DNA from: Macrobrachium rosenbergii
Taxonomy: Eukaryota; Arthropoda; Malacostraca; Decapoda; Palaemonidae
DNA length: 64,000 bases
Direction of reading: 5' to 3'
NCBI RefSeq assembly: GCF_040412425.1
Contig: NC_089794.1
Span: 14,873,603 to 14,937,602, forward strand
In this document: positions 62,070 through 64,000 of the stretch, piece after piece
How positions within the stretch are numbered: position 1 is the first letter of the stretch
Layout of the letters: the number at the start of each line of letters is the position of its first letter
The notes under the pieces: generated by a model
Told to the model about the DNA's origin: nothing
The model's input: only the letters and a program-made list of their open reading frames with translations
Databases searched by the model: none
Position numbers and translations under genes: made by a program

Positions 62070-62555
62070 GCCTGCCGCCTTCCAGTTCCTCTGTCTTTTC
62101 CCCTCTTCTCCTTTCTAACCCTCTTCTCTTCTTACCTTTCCTTCCGTAGTTTCGTCTCTCCTCGTTTTTCCCTCTTTCAACCCTCATTCTACGCCAGTCA
62201 CTTATTTGCAAGCTCCTCGTTCCTTTTCTTCCTTGTCTCCACATTCCCGTACTTATCCCTCTCTCTGTCTCTTTCACGTTCTCGCCCTTCGTATTTTCAT
62301 TATTCCATTCCTGGTCTTCTGTCCATGCTTTATCTTCAGCCACTCCATTATCCTCTCAGCCTCTTCCTCCTTCTCTATTGTCAACCCCTTCAAAGAAATA
62401 AAAATAAATAATAATGAAATAAAAGCAAATATAAAACAAAAATTTAATAAAAATAAAAATGAATAAAAAATAAATAAAATATATAAACCCATCCTCCAGC
62501 TCTCCAATCCTTGCGCGTCCTTCCCCATCCATTCATCCACCAGGTTTTCATCCTG
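62067..62555. other. Unrecognised pyrimidine-rich then A-rich DNA
   Basis: Pyrimidine-rich to 62390, then an A-rich AAATAAA-type run (62395-62485). No gene. Confidence 0.45.
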
Positions 62556-63340
62556 TAAGGGAGTGGGGGGGGGGGGGCGCGGGGTTAGTGCCGTCAGTGC
62601 ACCTCAAGAATTAGAGGAATTTGTTTCTGGTGATAGAAATTCACTTCTCGTCATAATGTGGTTCGGATTCCACAATAGGCTGTAGGTCCCGTTGCTAGGT
62701 AACCAGTTGGTTCTTAGCCACGTAAAATAAATCTAATCCTTCGGGCCAGCCCTAGGAAAGCTGTTAACCAGTTCCTCATTGGACAGGTTGGTATCTTTCT
62801 CGAGTAGCACTCTGCTGGTCCCGCGTTCGATTCTCCGACCGGCCAATGAAGAATTAGAGAAATTTATTTCTGGTGATAGAAATTCATTTCTCGTTATAAT
62901 TTGGTTCGGATTCCACAATAAGCTGTAGGTCCCGTTGCTAGTAACCAGTTGGTTCTTAGCCACGTAAAATAAATCTAATCCTTCTTGCCAGGCCTAGGAG
63001 AGCTGTTAATCAGCTCAGTGGTCTGGTTAAACTAAGGTATACTTAACTTAAGTGCACTTCATGCGGTGCACTGTAGGCATAACTTAAGGTTCTCTGCAAC
63101 GTGCCTTCGGCCCGTAGCTGCAACCCCTTTCGTTCCCTTTACTGTACCCCCTTTCATATTCCCTTTCTTCCATCTTAATTTCCACTCTCCCCCAACAATT
63201 GATTCATAGTGAAACCGCGAGGTTTTCCTCATGTTACACCTTTCAGACCTTTTACTCTCAATTTCCGTTGCAGCGCTGAATGACCACATAGGTCCCAGTG
63301 CTTGACCTTTGGCCTAAATTCTATATTCAGTTCAACCAGT
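62556..63340 (+). repeat. R2 repeat split by an S1 SINE dimer
   Basis: R2 start (GTTAGTGCCGTCAGTGCAC) at 62585-62606, resumes at 63051 (GTGCACTTCATGCGGTGCAC) and ends near 63335. The gap is the SINE pair. Confidence 0.75.
62607..63050 (+). mobile_element. S1 SINE dimer (truncated copy joined to a full copy)
   Basis: A headless S1 body (62607-62770) runs into a complete S1 with a tRNA-like head (62771-63050; B-box-like GTTCGATTCTCC). A single 11-bp duplication with one mismatch (AGTGCACCTCA 62596-62606, AGTGCACTTCA 63051-63061) flanks the pair, so both may have come in together. Confidence 0.75.
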
Positions 63341-63539
63341 TTCTCAGTTTTTCGTCCTTTTCCAGCAACTGTTACTTATTTACCCCCACCCTACCCGGCC
63401 CCCCTCCCCTACCCCCACACACTGTGACCAAGGGCAGTCGAACTGAAGCTGACAGTGTTCCGTTGATAAGACATCTAAGACGTTGTTCTCAGTTTTCCTT
63501 GAGACATCTATCTATCTTCTATAGTAATAAAAGCCGGGT

Positions 63540-63715
63540 GGATCTTTCTTGTTTGTCCGCCCCGGGTGACGCCGGTGTAGGTATGGGGATTGGGAGGGTA
63601 GGGGAGACATGACACAACCTCCCTCCTCCTACAAACCTGTTTGTCCGCCCTAGGTGGGGCGGGGTAGGTAGGGGATCGGGAGGGTAGGGGAGATATGACA
63701 CATCCACCATCCTCC
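63540..63715. repeat. Two-unit tandem repeat
   Basis: A block with GTTTGTCCGCCC, GGGAGGGTAGGGGAGA and ATGACACA occurs at 63551 and again at 63639. Confidence 0.7.
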
Positions 63716-63841
63716 TGGAAACTAAGATATACTTATGGGCATTGTTAGTTATAGTCTGAGTTACTGAATCCGTTACCAAATATTGAATTCTTTAGTGGTT
63801 CCCATTTCTCTAAATTATAGGGTGACTTATAACATTGTTGT

Positions 63842-64000
63842 CTCCGTGGGGGGGAGGGGGGGAGAGCCGTCGTTGCTCCTCATGCGGTGCACTGTAGGCA
63901 TTACTCAAGTCTCTTCTCAGCATCCCTTCGGCCCCTAGCTGCAACCTCTTTCATTCCTTTTACTGTGCCTCCGTTCATATTCTCTTTCCTCCATCTTACT
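63842..64000 (+). repeat. R2 repeat, cut by the window end
   Basis: GCGGTGCACTGTAGGCATTACT, GCATCCCTTCGGCCCCTAGC and CATTCCTTTTACTGTGCC blocks in R2 order. Confidence 0.75.

Overview
This is a eukaryotic, animal-type genomic window with very low gene density. The crustacean signs are long (TA)n, (CA)n and (CT)n microsatellites, tRNA-headed SINEs with target-site duplications, arthropod-style Jockey/CR1-like LINE remnants, a DIRS-like element and a large Ty3/gypsy-like LTR element. A decapod crustacean is my best inference; the species cannot be read from the sequence.

The only host genes I can support are members of a tandem SET/MYND (SMYD4-like, TPR + split SET + MYND) cluster, all on the + strand. 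Copy A contributes only its last exon (369-974). Copy B has coding exons at 20384-21140, 25324-25445, 26085-26564 and 29858-30442. Copy C has coding exons at 39959-40721, 42762-42883, 43508-43987 and 50396-50983. Exons 2 and 3 are the same length in B and C, splice phases match (1, 0, 0), and both reading frames are open (about 643 and 646 aa from the ATG). Intergenic DNA is duplicated too: the 3' flank of A (975 to about 6470) aligns with the 3' flank of B (30443 to about 35580), and a shorter part aligns after C (50984-52330). The upstream flank of B (15882-20383) aligns with that of C (35590-39958). The array therefore grew as a repeat unit of about 20 kb.

Later insertions decorate the array, and the paralogous units often preserve the empty site. 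They include: an LTR retrotransposon of 8.8 kb on the minus strand (6659-15434); a solo LTR with a 4-bp target duplication (32874-33922); a DIRS-like tyrosine-recombinase retroelement inside intron 3 of copy C (44738-50055); a polypyrimidine satellite inside intron 3 of copy B (27660-29280); SINEs; foldback elements; and an unclassified (TA)n-bounded repeat of about 0.9 kb present twice (22704-23623 and 56331-57243). From about 52.3 kb to the end no host gene is visible, only repeats, LINE remnants and microsatellites.

The most interesting items are: (1) the LTR element, whose pol order is protease-integrase-RT-RNase H (copia-like order with Ty3/gypsy-type domains, as in the Gmr1 group) and whose Gag contains a SCAN-like capsid segment; (2) its LTR, which carries a duplicated CRE plus heat-shock-element module; (3) the (TA)n-bounded element and foldback family; (4) the punctuated polypyrimidine satellite; and (5) the SMYD4-like paralogues, all of which have Val in place of the last Asn of the NHSCxPN SET motif.
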